NCBI GenBank assembly: GCA_937121175.1
Contig: CAKZKD010000005.1
Coordinates: 124,001 to 188,000, forward strand
DNA length: 64,000 nt
Direction: 5' to 3'
Source: an uncultured Flavobacteriales bacterium
Lineage (GTDB): Bacteria; Bacteroidota; Bacteroidia; Flavobacteriales_G; Salibacteraceae
A program made the position numbers and the translations under genes. The number at the start of each line of letters is the position of its first letter. Positions within the stretch are counted from its first letter, which is position 1. Below the pieces are notes generated by a model. That model was not told where the DNA came from and made no database searches. It worked only from the letters and a program-made list of their open reading frames with translations. Below are positions 15,802-25,277 of this stretch, in pieces.

Positions 15802-15818
15802 GCTTTTGTATAGCTTTG

Positions 15819-17054
15819 TTAAGCCACCTTCAAATTCTGAATCGAAGAGTTTTTCAATTTTTCTTCAGCGTAACTTAATGTCAATTTGAATTCCTTGGTT
15901 TCCTTTTCTGAAGGTAATTCGTACATGGCATCAATCATGACCGCTTCAAAAATTGAACGCAAACCACGTGCACCCAAGGCAAATTCCATCGCCTTTTTCA
16001 CCATAAAATCCAGCACATCTTTATCCACAGAAAGCTTAATATCCTCCATTTCGAACAATTTGATGTATTGCTTAACTAACGCATTCTTAGGTTCGGTAAG
16101 AATTCTTCTCAGTGCACTTTCGTCCAATGGGTTTAAGAAAGTAAGCACCGGAAAACGACCAATTAATTCCGGAATTAAACCGAATTTTTTCAGGTCTTGT
16201 GGGGTAACGTACTGAAACATATTTTCGCTCGTCACCTTAGTTGTTCGCTTGTGTTTGCTGGCATACCCGACCGAAGTAGTATTGAGTCTCGAGCTGATAA
16301 TTTTATCGATTCCAACAAATGCACCACCCGTAACAAAGAGAATATTCTTAGTATTGATAGTCACTAACTTTTGTTCTGGGTGTTTTCTTCCTCCTTTTGG
16401 TGGAACACCAATTTCAGCGCCTTCCAGTAACTTTAACATGGCTTGTTGTACGCCTTCGCCAGACACGTCTCTTGTAATTGAAGGATTATCACTTTTGCGA
16501 GCAATTTTATCGATTTCATCAATAAAAACGATTCCACGCTCAGCTGCTGTAACATCGTAATCTGCTGCTTGTAATAATTTAGCTAAAATGCTTTCTACGT
16601 CCTCGCCTACATAACCTGCTTCTGTAATTACAGTTGCATCGGCTACCGCAAAAGGAACGTTTAATATTTTGGCAACCGTTTTTGCCAATAACGTTTTTCC
16701 AGTTCCCGTCTCACCTAAAAAGATAACGTTTGATTTTTCAATCTCTACATCATCGTTATCGTTCTTTTGAGTAATTCGTTTATAGTGATTGTAAACCGCT
16801 ACAGAAAGCACCTTCTTTGCCTGCTCCTGACCAATAACAAACTCATCCAAATGAGATTTGATGTCTTTGGGCTTCAGTAAATTCAACGACTTTGAAATCG
16901 AAGATTCAACCCGCTGCGTAACTTCTTCTTCAACAATGTGTTGAGCCTGCGAAATACATCCGTCACAAATGTGACCGGATATACCCGCAATTAGAATATT
17001 TACTTCGCTTTTGTTTTTACCACAAAACGAGCAAGGAGGTTCATTTTTAGCCAT
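15819..17054 (-). CDS. clpX: ATP-dependent Clp protease ATP-binding subunit ClpX
   Basis: 411 residues, normal length. The N-terminal C4 zinc finger is formed by CSFCGK and HICDGC. Walker A is GETGTGKT, Walker [11 protein letters not shown], and the pore-loop region around [10 protein letters not shown] is intact. A further loop, [18 protein letters not shown], and the C-terminal domain with [11 protein letters not shown] follow. ClpX unfolds tagged substrates and feeds them to ClpP. It lies 9 bases downstream of clpP in the conserved tig-clpP-clpX order. Confidence 0.98.
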   Translation of the reverse strand: MAKNEPPCSFCGKNKSEVNILIAGISGHICDGCISQAQHIVEEEVTQRVESSISKSLNLLKPKDIKSHLDEFVIGQEQAKKVLSVAVYNHYKRITQKNDNDDVEIEKSNVIFLGETGTGKTLLAKTVAKILNVPFAVADATVITEAGYVGEDVESILAKLLQAADYDVTAAERGIVFIDEIDKIARKSDNPSITRDVSGEGVQQAMLKLLEGAEIGVPPKGGRKHPEQKLVTINTKNILFVTGGAFVGIDKIISSRLNTTSVGYASKHKRTTKVTSENMFQYVTPQDLKKFGLIPELIGRFPVLTFLNPLDESALRRILTEPKNALVKQYIKLFEMEDIKLSVDKDVLDFMVKKAMEFALGARGLRSIFEAVMIDAMYELPSEKETKEFKLTLSYAEEKLKNSSIQNLKVA

Positions 17055-17063
17055 AGGCTTATA

Positions 17064-17738
17064 TTACTTCGTTAGTACTTCGTCAACCATACCGTAGTCC
17101 AAAGACTCAGACGCGGTCATCCAATGATCTCTATCTCCGTCTTCCCAAATTTTATCGTACGTCTGACCCGAGTGCTTAGCGATTATTTCGTACAACTCTT
17201 TCTTCAATTTTTGAATTTCTCTAGCCGTGATTTCAATATCACTAGCTTGCCCTTGTGCACCACCCATAGGTTGGTGAATCATTACTCTAGCATGAGGTAA
17301 AGCCGAACGCTTTCCTTTTTCGCCAGCGCATAATAAAACTGCTCCCATAGAAGCTGCCATACCAGTACAAATAGTTGCTACATCAGGCTCAACGTACTGC
17401 ATGGTATCGTAGATACCCAAACCTGCATATACTGACCCACCAGGACTATTCAAATAAATTTGAATGTCTTTGTTGGCATCTGCAGAAGCCAAAAACAACA
17501 ATTGAGCTTGAACAATATTGGCTACTTGATCATCAATTCCAGTTCCCAAAAAGATGATTCTATCCATCATCAATCTTGAGAAAACATCCATTGCTTGAAC
17601 ATTCATCTGGCGTTCTTCCAAAATATATGGCGTCATGCCACGCATTGGTCTTACACTAGATTCAATATACTGATCAACAGCCATTCCACTCATGCCTTTG
17701 TGCATGGTGGCGTATTTTCTAAATTCTTTTCCGTCCAT
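17064..17738 (-). CDS. clpP: ATP-dependent Clp protease proteolytic subunit ClpP
   Basis: 224 residues. The serine protease triad is visible: Ser in GMAASMGAVLL, His in ARVMIHQP, and Asp in GDRDHWMTA. YLNSPGGSVYAGLGIYD is the conserved handle and oxyanion region. The N-terminal extension of about 40 residues (KGMSGMAVDQY) is probably a propeptide, as in other Bacteroidota. It begins 2 bases after tig, so it is translationally coupled, and clpX follows. Confidence 0.98.
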   Translation of the reverse strand: MDGKEFRKYATMHKGMSGMAVDQYIESSVRPMRGMTPYILEERQMNVQAMDVFSRLMMDRIIFLGTGIDDQVANIVQAQLLFLASADANKDIQIYLNSPGGSVYAGLGIYDTMQYVEPDVATICTGMAASMGAVLLCAGEKGKRSALPHARVMIHQPMGGAQGQASDIEITAREIQKLKKELYEIIAKHSGQTYDKIWEDGDRDHWMTASESLDYGMVDEVLTK

Positions 17739-17740
17739 TC

Positions 17741-19138
17741 TTACATTTTTACCAAGTTCGATAGACTATCCAGAATACCTTTCTTGGCGTTATTACCAGT
17801 TGCTAATTTAACGAAATCATCAAAGCTTACTTCCTTGGTTTTTAAGTTCAAGGTTTCTTTATACATCGTTAACAGCTTTTCCTGCATTAGTTGCTCAAAA
17901 ATCTGACGCGATTCTTCGTTCTTAGCTAAGTAGTTTTGAGCCGCTTTTGTAATGTCCTCATCGGTAACTTCGCTACCATATTGAGCCATTTGCTGAGCAA
18001 ATAATCCTTTGGTTCTTTCTAAAGCCTCTTCAAATTCTACTTTGATTTCCGTTTCGGTAATAATTTGATTTTCAATTAACTGACGTTTCATATTTGCCAG
18101 AAATCCGTCAAAATCTTTTTCAATTTCTTCAGCAGCCACGTCTTTGTTCGAAAGCTTTAACCATCTTTTCAAGAAATCTTGAGGTAGGGTAATTTTATGT
18201 TTATCGTTTAGTTTTTCGAATAAGTGCTTTACCAACAACTTATCAGAATCACTTTCTAAGGTTTTTTCTAAATCTTCGGCCAATTTCGTTCTGAATTCAG
18301 CTTCAGTTTTCACTGTATCTGGACCAAACAATTTGTCGAAAAACTCTTGGTTGATTTCACAAGGTGTAATCTGGTGAATCTTTTTGATTACCAATTCGAA
18401 TTTCTTTCCAACATTGTCAACATCTTTTTTATCGATGTGCAACATAGCAGCTAAATCCGCATCACCTTTACTATAATCTCTAGGATTTACCACCATGGTA
18501 TCTTCAAGACCTTTGCCCAACAAAGCTTTTTTAGCTTTATCGTTCTCCAAGTATTCTAAAGCAATGCTTGCATGGCTATGGATGCCACCCTCGACTTTAT
18601 TTCCTTTAGCATCCAACTCGTTTAATGAGGCATTAACCATATCGCTATCGCCAACTTTCTTTACTTCCATCATGGAGCCATAACGACGAGTAAGATCGTT
18701 CACATATTTGTTTACTAATTCTTCGTCCACCTTGATTTTGTAATAGTCCATTTTGAACTTATTCGACAAACCAATTTCCAATTTCGGAGACAAACCAATG
18801 TCGTACTTAAACTCGAAGCTTTCGCCTTCTTTTAGCGACTCTCTCAACTGCTCGTCTTTTCCTGGAATTGGATTTCCGAGCACTTGAAGTTTTTCAGTTT
18901 CGATGTATTTGTACAAGTTATCGACCAACATTTTGTTTACCTCTTCGGCCATTACACCATCGATGTACATTTTTTTAACTACTCCAAAAGGAACTTTTCC
19001 TTTTCTAAAACCTGGCAAATTTGCCTTCGCTCGGTAGTTCTTAAGAACGGAGTTTACCTTCTCTGTATAATCTTCTGGTGTAACTGTAATGCTTATTACT
19101 GCATTTAAGTCGTCAATTTTTTCTTGTTTGATATCCAT
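17741..19138 (-). CDS. tig: trigger factor, ribosome-associated chaperone
   Basis: About 465 residues from ATG at 19138 (MDIKQEKIDDLNAVISI). The N-terminal ribosome-binding domain carries the signature in LPGFRKGKVPFGVVKKMY. The central PPIase (FKBP) domain is diverged, as usual in Bacteroidota, with GDSDMVNASLNELD and a long insertion. The C-terminal helical arms follow. Trigger factor folds nascent chains at the ribosome exit. The upstream extension to 19177 lacks homology and is ignored. It is the first gene of the tig-clpP-clpX operon. Confidence 0.95.
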   Translation of the reverse strand: MDIKQEKIDDLNAVISITVTPEDYTEKVNSVLKNYRAKANLPGFRKGKVPFGVVKKMYIDGVMAEEVNKMLVDNLYKYIETEKLQVLGNPIPGKDEQLRESLKEGESFEFKYDIGLSPKLEIGLSNKFKMDYYKIKVDEELVNKYVNDLTRRYGSMMEVKKVGDSDMVNASLNELDAKGNKVEGGIHSHASIALEYLENDKAKKALLGKGLEDTMVVNPRDYSKGDADLAAMLHIDKKDVDNVGKKFELVIKKIHQITPCEINQEFFDKLFGPDTVKTEAEFRTKLAEDLEKTLESDSDKLLVKHLFEKLNDKHKITLPQDFLKRWLKLSNKDVAAEEIEKDFDGFLANMKRQLIENQIITETEIKVEFEEALERTKGLFAQQMAQYGSEVTDEDITKAAQNYLAKNEESRQIFEQLMQEKLLTMYKETLNLKTKEVSFDDFVKLATGNNAKKGILDSLSNLVKM

Positions 19139-19218
19139 TACTAGACGTATTTCTTTTGCTAAAAGCCTTAAATTCAATTCAATACCAAATATTTGAAGGT
19201 TCTCAAATTTTCGGGCTG

Positions 19219-19226
19219 CAAAAGTA
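19219..19226 (-). promoter_or_regulatory. -7 element of the tig-clpP-clpX operon
   Basis: On the minus strand TACTTTTG fits TAnnTTTG and is followed by CAG, the same extension seen at the valS promoter. It implies a leader of roughly 75 bases. No clear -33 TTTG is present at the normal distance. Confidence 0.5.
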
Positions 19227-19384
19227 ACTCTTTTGTTGATTGCTAATAAGGTTTACAAGTTGAATTGACTCATTTTTAGATTAGACCATTACCCACAGTT
19301 GGGTGGTTGGAAAAAACGATAAATATCGCAACTACCATCTTAGCATTCCGTACTATTGAGATAGTTAATTATAAAACACTAGTG

Positions 19385-20992
19385 ATGAATAAGTTATTAC
19401 TCCTTTTGATTTCCATCCCATTTTTTACCCAAGCCCAAATTGATACTGTGGAAAGCGGCACTGTCACTTTTATTGACTCGGCTTTGGGTCTTAAATTCGA
19501 AATTCCATTCAAAAAACGAATGACCAATGGAGTTACTAAAGGATATTACCTAGAATCGAATAGTCTGGCCGTAGAAGGAAACACCGAGAACAACCAAAAA
19601 CAAGGTGTATGGAACTACTACCAATACAACAGTGTAGGCGATAAAATAGTTAACCAGTTTTTCAATTACAAAAACGATACGCTTCAAGGGCCGTTCATGA
19701 AAAGGGATGATTCTTTAGTCGTGATAGGAACTTATGTGAACGATACGCTTGAAGGTGCATACAAAGAGGCAATTGCCACCTTGGATGATTCTTTGAACCC
19801 AATCTACACCCCAATCGATTCTGGTCAGTATGCGATGGGTGTGCAATATGGTCTTTGGACGTACTTGAAGAATGAATCGGTGATTATGGAAGGGGCTTTT
19901 GAAAACGGCAAAAAACATTTGCACTGGAAAATGTACGATACAGTTCAATTGAATCCACAAACATTAATGCACGATGTTCAGTTTTTTGAAGGTGTAAAAA
20001 CTGGAAATGAAATTATCTATTTCCATTATGAAAACGGTAAAAAAATAGTTGAACAAGAAATTATTCCGTGGCAAATGGGTAAGCTTTCGGGTAACTATTC
20101 TAAAAAAAATGAAACCGGATTGGTACTTGAAGAAGGGATGTATTCTGATGACATTAAAATTGGAAAATGGAATTACAGAGATGCCGCAGCCAACACAGCC
20201 GAAACGGTTACTTATTTGAACAACCAACTAAACGGACCATACAAATTGGAAAAAGAAACTACACCAATAGTTGAAGGAACTTATGCGCAAGACAAGAAAA
20301 ACAAAACTTGGAGCTACTACAATGAATCGGGCAGTCTAATTCGTGAAGAGCATTATAAAGATGGAGCTAAAACTGAAGAATGGAAATTCTACAATGCTGC
20401 TAAAAAATGGACGCATTCATTGGTATTTGAGGATGATATGCTGGTTGAGTTGTACCGTTTTGATAACAATGGCGACGAGAATTTGGCCATGCAACTTCAA
20501 AAAGAAGGTGCCTACTTAAAGATTACCGCCGAAGAAACTATGGTTGATAGCAATATTTCAAAAGATGTGGTTTACAAATTACCTGAAGATACCGTTAATG
20601 GAATCGACCTCTTGAATAGCTACATCAAATCTGGAAGCGATAGTTCCATATTTATTAAAAATGGAGGATTCTCTGTAACTAAATCGGGATCAACAGAATA
20701 CCAAGGCGTTTTTAAGGGAAATGTAAAGCATGGCGAATGGTCTTATTATTACAACCCAAGAATAGTTTGGAAAAAGGAATTTGATCAAGGTATTTTAAGT
20801 AAAGAAACATTTACAGACAAGACAACAGGAGCCAAAATAGAAAAAGGCGAGTACGTGCTTTGGTATGGTCCAGAAAGGCCAAAGGTTGAGTTCAAAATTC
20901 AAGACGGTGTTCGTCATGGTAAAAGTATTTGGTACAAGAAAAACGGTGAAGAGCTTAAGGTGGAGAAGTACAAAGAAGGTATGTTGAATTAA
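19385..20992 (+). CDS. exported MORN/YwqK-like repeat protein
   Basis: About 535 residues from ATG at 19385 (MNKLLLLLISIPFFTQAQ, a signal peptide); the open frame upstream to 19307 has no start support. The body carries repeated units of the YwqK/MORN type, each with a Gly-x-Trp-x-Tyr-Tyr core and a following Tyr-x-Asn/Asp-Gly turn: for example GVWNYYQYNS, TWSYYNESGSLIREEHYKDG, GEWSYYYNPR and SIWYKKNGEELKVEKYKEG. In Bacteroidota such proteins are often annotated as antitoxin YwqK-like, but no toxin gene is adjacent and a toxin-antitoxin role is not supported. No T9SS domain is present, so it is probably periplasmic. Confidence 0.78.
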   Translation: MNKLLLLLISIPFFTQAQIDTVESGTVTFIDSALGLKFEIPFKKRMTNGVTKGYYLESNSLAVEGNTENNQKQGVWNYYQYNSVGDKIVNQFFNYKNDTLQGPFMKRDDSLVVIGTYVNDTLEGAYKEAIATLDDSLNPIYTPIDSGQYAMGVQYGLWTYLKNESVIMEGAFENGKKHLHWKMYDTVQLNPQTLMHDVQFFEGVKTGNEIIYFHYENGKKIVEQEIIPWQMGKLSGNYSKKNETGLVLEEGMYSDDIKIGKWNYRDAAANTAETVTYLNNQLNGPYKLEKETTPIVEGTYAQDKKNKTWSYYNESGSLIREEHYKDGAKTEEWKFYNAAKKWTHSLVFEDDMLVELYRFDNNGDENLAMQLQKEGAYLKITAEETMVDSNISKDVVYKLPEDTVNGIDLLNSYIKSGSDSSIFIKNGGFSVTKSGSTEYQGVFKGNVKHGEWSYYYNPRIVWKKEFDQGILSKETFTDKTTGAKIEKGEYVLWYGPERPKVEFKIQDGVRHGKSIWYKKNGEELKVEKYKEGMLN

Positions 20993-21149
20993 GTTCTCGA
21001 TTTAATTTTGTTCCGTAAACTGCACAAAATCAATCGAATGGAGAATCTTAATACAACTATGTCCCTTTGAGTGGTTCGTTCGAGGCGCTAACCGAGAAAG
21101 AAGTGTATCGAAAAGCCTACTTTAACTATTCATAGAAAACAAAAAGTTT

Positions 21150-22880
21150 CTAGAAATCCGTATCTACCGTATTTAAAGCTTCAAACTCTTCCATTAACTT
21201 ATCGTCGTCCTTATCCCATCGGAAATACTTTGCGTAATTATCGAAGGAAAATGTATGCTCATTACCCGTTTTATGCACTTCGGTTCGTTGCAAGTTTGTC
21301 GTTGGTTTTAAAGTGTATTTCACGTTGTTTAGACTCAACTCCACTTCCATTCTAAAATCAGGATTGCAGTTTGACCATCGGTGATAAACGTATCCATCAA
21401 AAGACACGAAATGCTCTAATGTGGGCACATTGCGTTCAAATAAATATTGATTGAAAAACCAATTGTAATCCTCCTCTGTTTTTTTATTGACCAAATCAAT
21501 AAAATCATTGGTATTTACTAGGCTTATTTCATTTTCAGTGTAGAATGTTTTAATAATATCGAAGAACAAAGAATCGTTATCAATAACCGACCTCAAACTT
21601 TGTAAAACCACAGCTCCTTTGCTGTAGCAATCGGCTTCTTTGAAGTTGAAGTACATTAAATCCTCAGGCCCAACAACTGAGCGTTTGTTGGTGATGAACA
21701 TACGGTCTAAACTCAGTTTTCGATAATACGCATCTTCACCGCCAACGTATTCGGCGTAAAGCGCTTCCGCGTAGGTCGCAAAACCTTCGTGAATCCAAAC
21801 GTGTGCAAAATCGGTTGCACTCACCGAATTCCCCCACCACTCGTGCGCTGCTTCGTGCAATACAATGTAATCGGAAAAAATGTAAGAGGTATTCTTATAG
21901 CCACTTCCATAGGCAATTGCGGTTTGATGCTCCATTCCCTCATAAGGAGATTCTACCATTTTAAATCCGTCTTTCATCCATGAATAGGGACCAAATGTTC
22001 GTTCGTAAAAATGAAAAATATCGTGTACTTGCTCAAAATGCTCAGTAGCTTTCTGCTCATTCGATTTTAACACATAATGGTCCACATTTACAACGCCTCT
22101 AATAGCGTTCAGGGTATCTTCAATTTTCACAAAATCACCTACGTAGTACGTAATGTTATAGGTGTTAATTGGGTAATTGTTTTTCCAATTGTATCTTAGT
22201 TTCCCATTCTCCAAAGTATCTACCGAATGCAGCACTCCGTTGCTTACTCCAACCAAATTATCGGCACATATAATACCCATAGAAATAGAATCGGCCTCCT
22301 CTAAATTATGATCCTTGCACGGCAACCAAATGCTAGCTCCATCTCCTTCGCAAGCTACACCAAGCCACGGATTTTTATTCTTATCTTTTTTCCACACTGT
22401 GCCACCTTTCCAAGGTGGTTTTTTGGCAATTATTGGTTTGCCACTGTAAACGACTTTAAACGTGAATTCATCTCCTTCCGACAATTCATAGTCCTCAATC
22501 GGAAAAACAATTGCTCGATGCTTTCGCTCAAAAAAGATGGGTTCTGAGTCGTCTTGAATAAAAATGCCTTCTACATCTAAATTTTTATGCAAATCGAATT
22601 GAATACTATCTGCAGGTTGCAACAGTTTGCAGGTAAACACAACCGACCCTGCAATAGTTTTATTTTCTGGATTCGGCTCAATTTCTATGGCATAATGCAA
22701 TACATCATAGCATGAACGAAGCTGATTATAACTCCCTAAAGCCTTCATTTCAGCCGAAACTTTTATGGGTTTGGCGTCTCGTTTTGGTTCACGTACCATC
22801 TTGGAATTCAGCACCCAACAGCTGGAGCAGGTAATGGATAAAATTAAAACGATAACGGAAAGCCGTAGTGAAAAATTCAT
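21150..22880 (-). CDS. M1-family zinc metallopeptidase, likely lipoprotein
   Basis: 576 residues. The N-terminus has a hydrophobic stretch ending in ITCSSC, so lipidation at Cys18 or Cys21 is likely. The catalytic zinc motif is HEAAHEWWGN, followed by the third ligand Glu in IHEGFATYAEA at the 18-residue spacing of gluzincins. YEGMEHQTAIAYGSG replaces the GAMEN exopeptidase motif. The N-terminal saddle domain precedes it (YDVLHYAIEIEPN). It should trim peptides from the outside or in the periplasm for nutrition. The long C-terminal helical domain of PepN is absent, as in many Bacteroidota M1 peptidases of this size. Confidence 0.9.
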   Translation of the reverse strand: MNFSLRLSVIVLILSITCSSCWVLNSKMVREPKRDAKPIKVSAEMKALGSYNQLRSCYDVLHYAIEIEPNPENKTIAGSVVFTCKLLQPADSIQFDLHKNLDVEGIFIQDDSEPIFFERKHRAIVFPIEDYELSEGDEFTFKVVYSGKPIIAKKPPWKGGTVWKKDKNKNPWLGVACEGDGASIWLPCKDHNLEEADSISMGIICADNLVGVSNGVLHSVDTLENGKLRYNWKNNYPINTYNITYYVGDFVKIEDTLNAIRGVVNVDHYVLKSNEQKATEHFEQVHDIFHFYERTFGPYSWMKDGFKMVESPYEGMEHQTAIAYGSGYKNTSYIFSDYIVLHEAAHEWWGNSVSATDFAHVWIHEGFATYAEALYAEYVGGEDAYYRKLSLDRMFITNKRSVVGPEDLMYFNFKEADCYSKGAVVLQSLRSVIDNDSLFFDIIKTFYTENEISLVNTNDFIDLVNKKTEEDYNWFFNQYLFERNVPTLEHFVSFDGYVYHRWSNCNPDFRMEVELSLNNVKYTLKPTTNLQRTEVHKTGNEHTFSFDNYAKYFRWDKDDDKLMEEFEALNTVDTDF

Positions 22881-22947
22881 GTTGCAAAAAAGCTACTATT
22901 ACTTATTAGTAATATAGCTTTCGCTAAATATTTACGAGATTTGGAGT

Positions 22948-23691
22948 GTGCAAATCAATTTTCTATTCAAAACTCTAGTTGGATGCCTTGCTCTATTGCT
23001 AGCACATCAATTTGTTATGAGCCAATCTGCGAATAAAAATTCTACCACGATATATTTAATTCCAGGTCAAGGCAGTGATGCTCGTTTGTTTCAAGACTTG
23101 AGTTTTGATACAAACTTCACCATCAAACACATAAAGTATCAAACCCCAAGCAAAAAAATGACTATGAATCAATTAGCGCAAGCATTGAGTAATCAAATAG
23201 ATACAAATCAGCCTTTTATTCTTATCGGTGTTTCGTTGGGAGGAATGTTAGCAACAGAGATGACTACATTTCTAAACCCCCAAAAAACGATTATCATTTC
23301 TAGCGCAAAAAACCGGAAAGAGTTGCCAGCTCAATATCGTTTCCAGAAAACCATACCCATATACAAGTTGGCACCTAAACGGCTGGCCAAATTCGGAGCT
23401 AAAGTGCTACAACCGATTGTTGAACCAGACCGCAGACACAATAAAGAAACCTTTAAGGCTATGTTAAACGACAAAGACCCCAAGTTCTTGAAACGCACTA
23501 TAGAAATTATTATTCGTTGGGAACGACTTGAATCGCCCAAGAACATTGAACACATCCATGGCACAAAAGACCATACTATACCTTACCGAAATGTAGATTG
23601 CATCCATACGATTAATAAAGGTTCGCACATGATGGCGTTAACTCGCGCTGAAGAAATTTCTGTGTTGCTGAACCAGCTATTGAGAAAATAG
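22948..23691 (+). CDS. exported alpha/beta hydrolase
   Basis: 247 residues starting at GTG 22948, preceded by TTGGAG. The N-terminal hydrophobic segment (FLFKTLVGCLALLLAHQFVM) is a signal peptide or anchor. The strand-turn LIPGQGSDARLF resembles the oxyanion region, and GVSLGGML gives the nucleophile Ser. HGTKDHTIP provides the Asp, and KGSHMM a late His. It is a serine hydrolase of unknown substrate. It is divergent from the M1 peptidase gene with about 67 bases between the two starts. Confidence 0.82.
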   Translation: MQINFLFKTLVGCLALLLAHQFVMSQSANKNSTTIYLIPGQGSDARLFQDLSFDTNFTIKHIKYQTPSKKMTMNQLAQALSNQIDTNQPFILIGVSLGGMLATEMTTFLNPQKTIIISSAKNRKELPAQYRFQKTIPIYKLAPKRLAKFGAKVLQPIVEPDRRHNKETFKAMLNDKDPKFLKRTIEIIIRWERLESPKNIEHIHGTKDHTIPYRNVDCIHTINKGSHMMALTRAEEISVLLNQLLRK

Positions 23692-23717
23692 TGCGATTCT
23701 GTAATCTTCTAGATAAA

Positions 23718-23746
23718 ATTCCGACACGTCGGAATCACTCGAAGTG
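23718..23746. repeat. paired palindromes, possible dispersed intergenic repeat
   Basis: ATTCCGAC-AC-GTCGGAAT at 23718-23735 is an 8-bp perfect inverted repeat with a 2-base loop, followed directly by CACT-CGA-AGTG at 23736-23746. The combination resembles short palindromic intergenic repeats that recur in Bacteroidota genomes. No T run follows, so a terminator is unlikely. Only one clear copy is in this window. Confidence 0.4.
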
Positions 23747-23875
23747 ACAGACTAGAATGTTTAGTTTACGAAGTTAAACTTGGTAGCTAAATCATGCAGG
23801 CAACAGAACACAGAACAGAAAAGCCACCCATTAAATAACTACCCAGTAGAATGCTAAAAAAAGTACTTTAGAACC

Positions 23876-24556
23876 ATGATTCGACATATTTCAATTGGTT
23901 TTCTATTCGTTGCTTTTATTGCCTGTAAGAAACAAGAAATAAAACCCAAACCAACAGAATCAGAGCCCGCTGTGTCTAAAATCGACCGCAACGATAGAAT
24001 AGTTCGTGGTGAAGTGTTTTTCGATAATTTGGGCTTTGGTCGGATTAGAAACCGAATTATTGAATTGCAAACGAATGAAAGCACTGAGGATAACCCGGAG
24101 GTTATATTCTCGACAGAAGCTGATGAAAACGGAGCTTTCTATTATCGCTATAATAAAAAATACGATGGTACTAAGGCTAAGTTACTGCTTAAAAACAACG
24201 ACGGAACACCTGGTTATCACGTGTTTGTTGATGGTTTAGAACTACAAGGTGAAATAGTGGATAGTTTTTATTTGGAACGTTTTGGTAAATTGCAAATTCA
24301 CCTTTCTGCAGATACGCAAATCGACCCTAGGTCGTATATCTATTTCTCAAAATCTGGAAATGAAGGTTTCTTAGTTCAAAAATATCGTGGGCAATTTTTG
24401 AAAGAATATGTTGTACCGTTAGACAGAGCCTATAAACCCTTTTGCAAAGGTGTGGGCGTAACCTACTGGATTGGTAATGAGAGTTCTAGAGAAGAACAAG
24501 AGTTGTTAGAAACGTGCATTTTCCCTCTTCCTGCTAAGTCAGAATTTCATCTATAG
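23876..24556 (+). CDS. lipoprotein of unknown function
   Basis: 226 residues. The signal is short and ends in AFIAC (Cys17), followed by Lys-Lys-Gln, so it is a probable lipoprotein. The body is beta-rich with RGEVFFDNLGFGRIRNRIIELQ and a run of ADENGAFYYRY, which suggests a carboxypeptidase-regulatory-like or transthyretin-like beta fold, but this is weak. It stands alone between intergenic repeats and the convergent DNA-repair gene. No function assigned. Confidence 0.7.
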   Translation: MIRHISIGFLFVAFIACKKQEIKPKPTESEPAVSKIDRNDRIVRGEVFFDNLGFGRIRNRIIELQTNESTEDNPEVIFSTEADENGAFYYRYNKKYDGTKAKLLLKNNDGTPGYHVFVDGLELQGEIVDSFYLERFGKLQIHLSADTQIDPRSYIYFSKSGNEGFLVQKYRGQFLKEYVVPLDRAYKPFCKGVGVTYWIGNESSREEQELLETCIFPLPAKSEFHL

Positions 24557-24572
24557 AATAAACGAACAGAGC

Positions 24573-25277
24573 TTATGCTCTATAAATCGACCTAGGATAA
24601 TCCAATACATTGGCCTTAGCACTACTCAATTCCTTAATCGCATCTTTTGCAATCCATTGTGCTGCTGGTGAATCAATTAGTAAAATAGTCTCCGCAGTTT
24701 CTATTGCTTTTTTGTTAAGGTCAATATTTCGCTTTCCAATACTACGCAATGCCCAATTGACGGCCTTTTTCACGTACAATCTTTCATCAGTACTTGCCTT
24801 AATAATCAACGGTAAAAAAGATTCGTAAACTTCGTTACCAGCTTTTTTATCGGCCATGCAATACGCAGCCATAGTAGCGAATCCAGCACGTTTTTCGAAT
24901 TCAGATTTCCGATTAATCCAATTCAGTATTTTTTGCTTGGCGAGTGGGCTTTTGGCAATAACTCCCATCGAAAATGAATCACACACTTCCCAATTCTCAA
25001 AGGTTTTAACCCAGTGCTCGGCTAATTCATTGGTTAACTTCTTAGGCGGAAATAGTTTAGCGCACAAAATACGGGCTTCATACACGTTGGTTTCAAAAAG
25101 CTCAATAGCCAGCGTTTCATTTTTACCAATTTCACGCGCCATGACATTCAAATCTGAATGCATTACTCCTAACGCATTATTAGCTACTATTCCGAATTTC
25201 TGCTTTTTGAATAAGACTTTTTCTGGGTTGGCCAGCGATTTTAAACGCGTCAAAACCTGACTTAGACTATAAAACAT
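24573..25277 (-). CDS. DNA alkylation repair protein (AlkD-like HEAT-repeat glycosylase)
   Basis: 234 residues of helical HEAT-like repeats. Family landmarks are YEARILCAKLF, WVKTFENWEVCDSF (with the Asp expected to act in AlkD), KRAGFATMA, and YVKKAVNWALRSIGKRN. AlkD removes bulky or charged alkylpurines such as 3-methyladenine without base flipping. It overlaps the upstream unknown gene by 11 bases and is the last member of a four-gene minus-strand operon beginning with thyA. Confidence 0.9.
   Translation of the reverse strand: MFYSLSQVLTRLKSLANPEKVLFKKQKFGIVANNALGVMHSDLNVMAREIGKNETLAIELFETNVYEARILCAKLFPPKKLTNELAEHWVKTFENWEVCDSFSMGVIAKSPLAKQKILNWINRKSEFEKRAGFATMAAYCMADKKAGNEVYESFLPLIIKASTDERLYVKKAVNWALRSIGKRNIDLNKKAIETAETILLIDSPAAQWIAKDAIKELSSAKANVLDYPRSIYRA

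Noticed and set aside
19385-20992. Toxin-antitoxin assignment from YwqK-like repeats
   Set aside because: The repeats are a general MORN-type fold, the protein has a signal peptide, and no toxin gene is adjacent.
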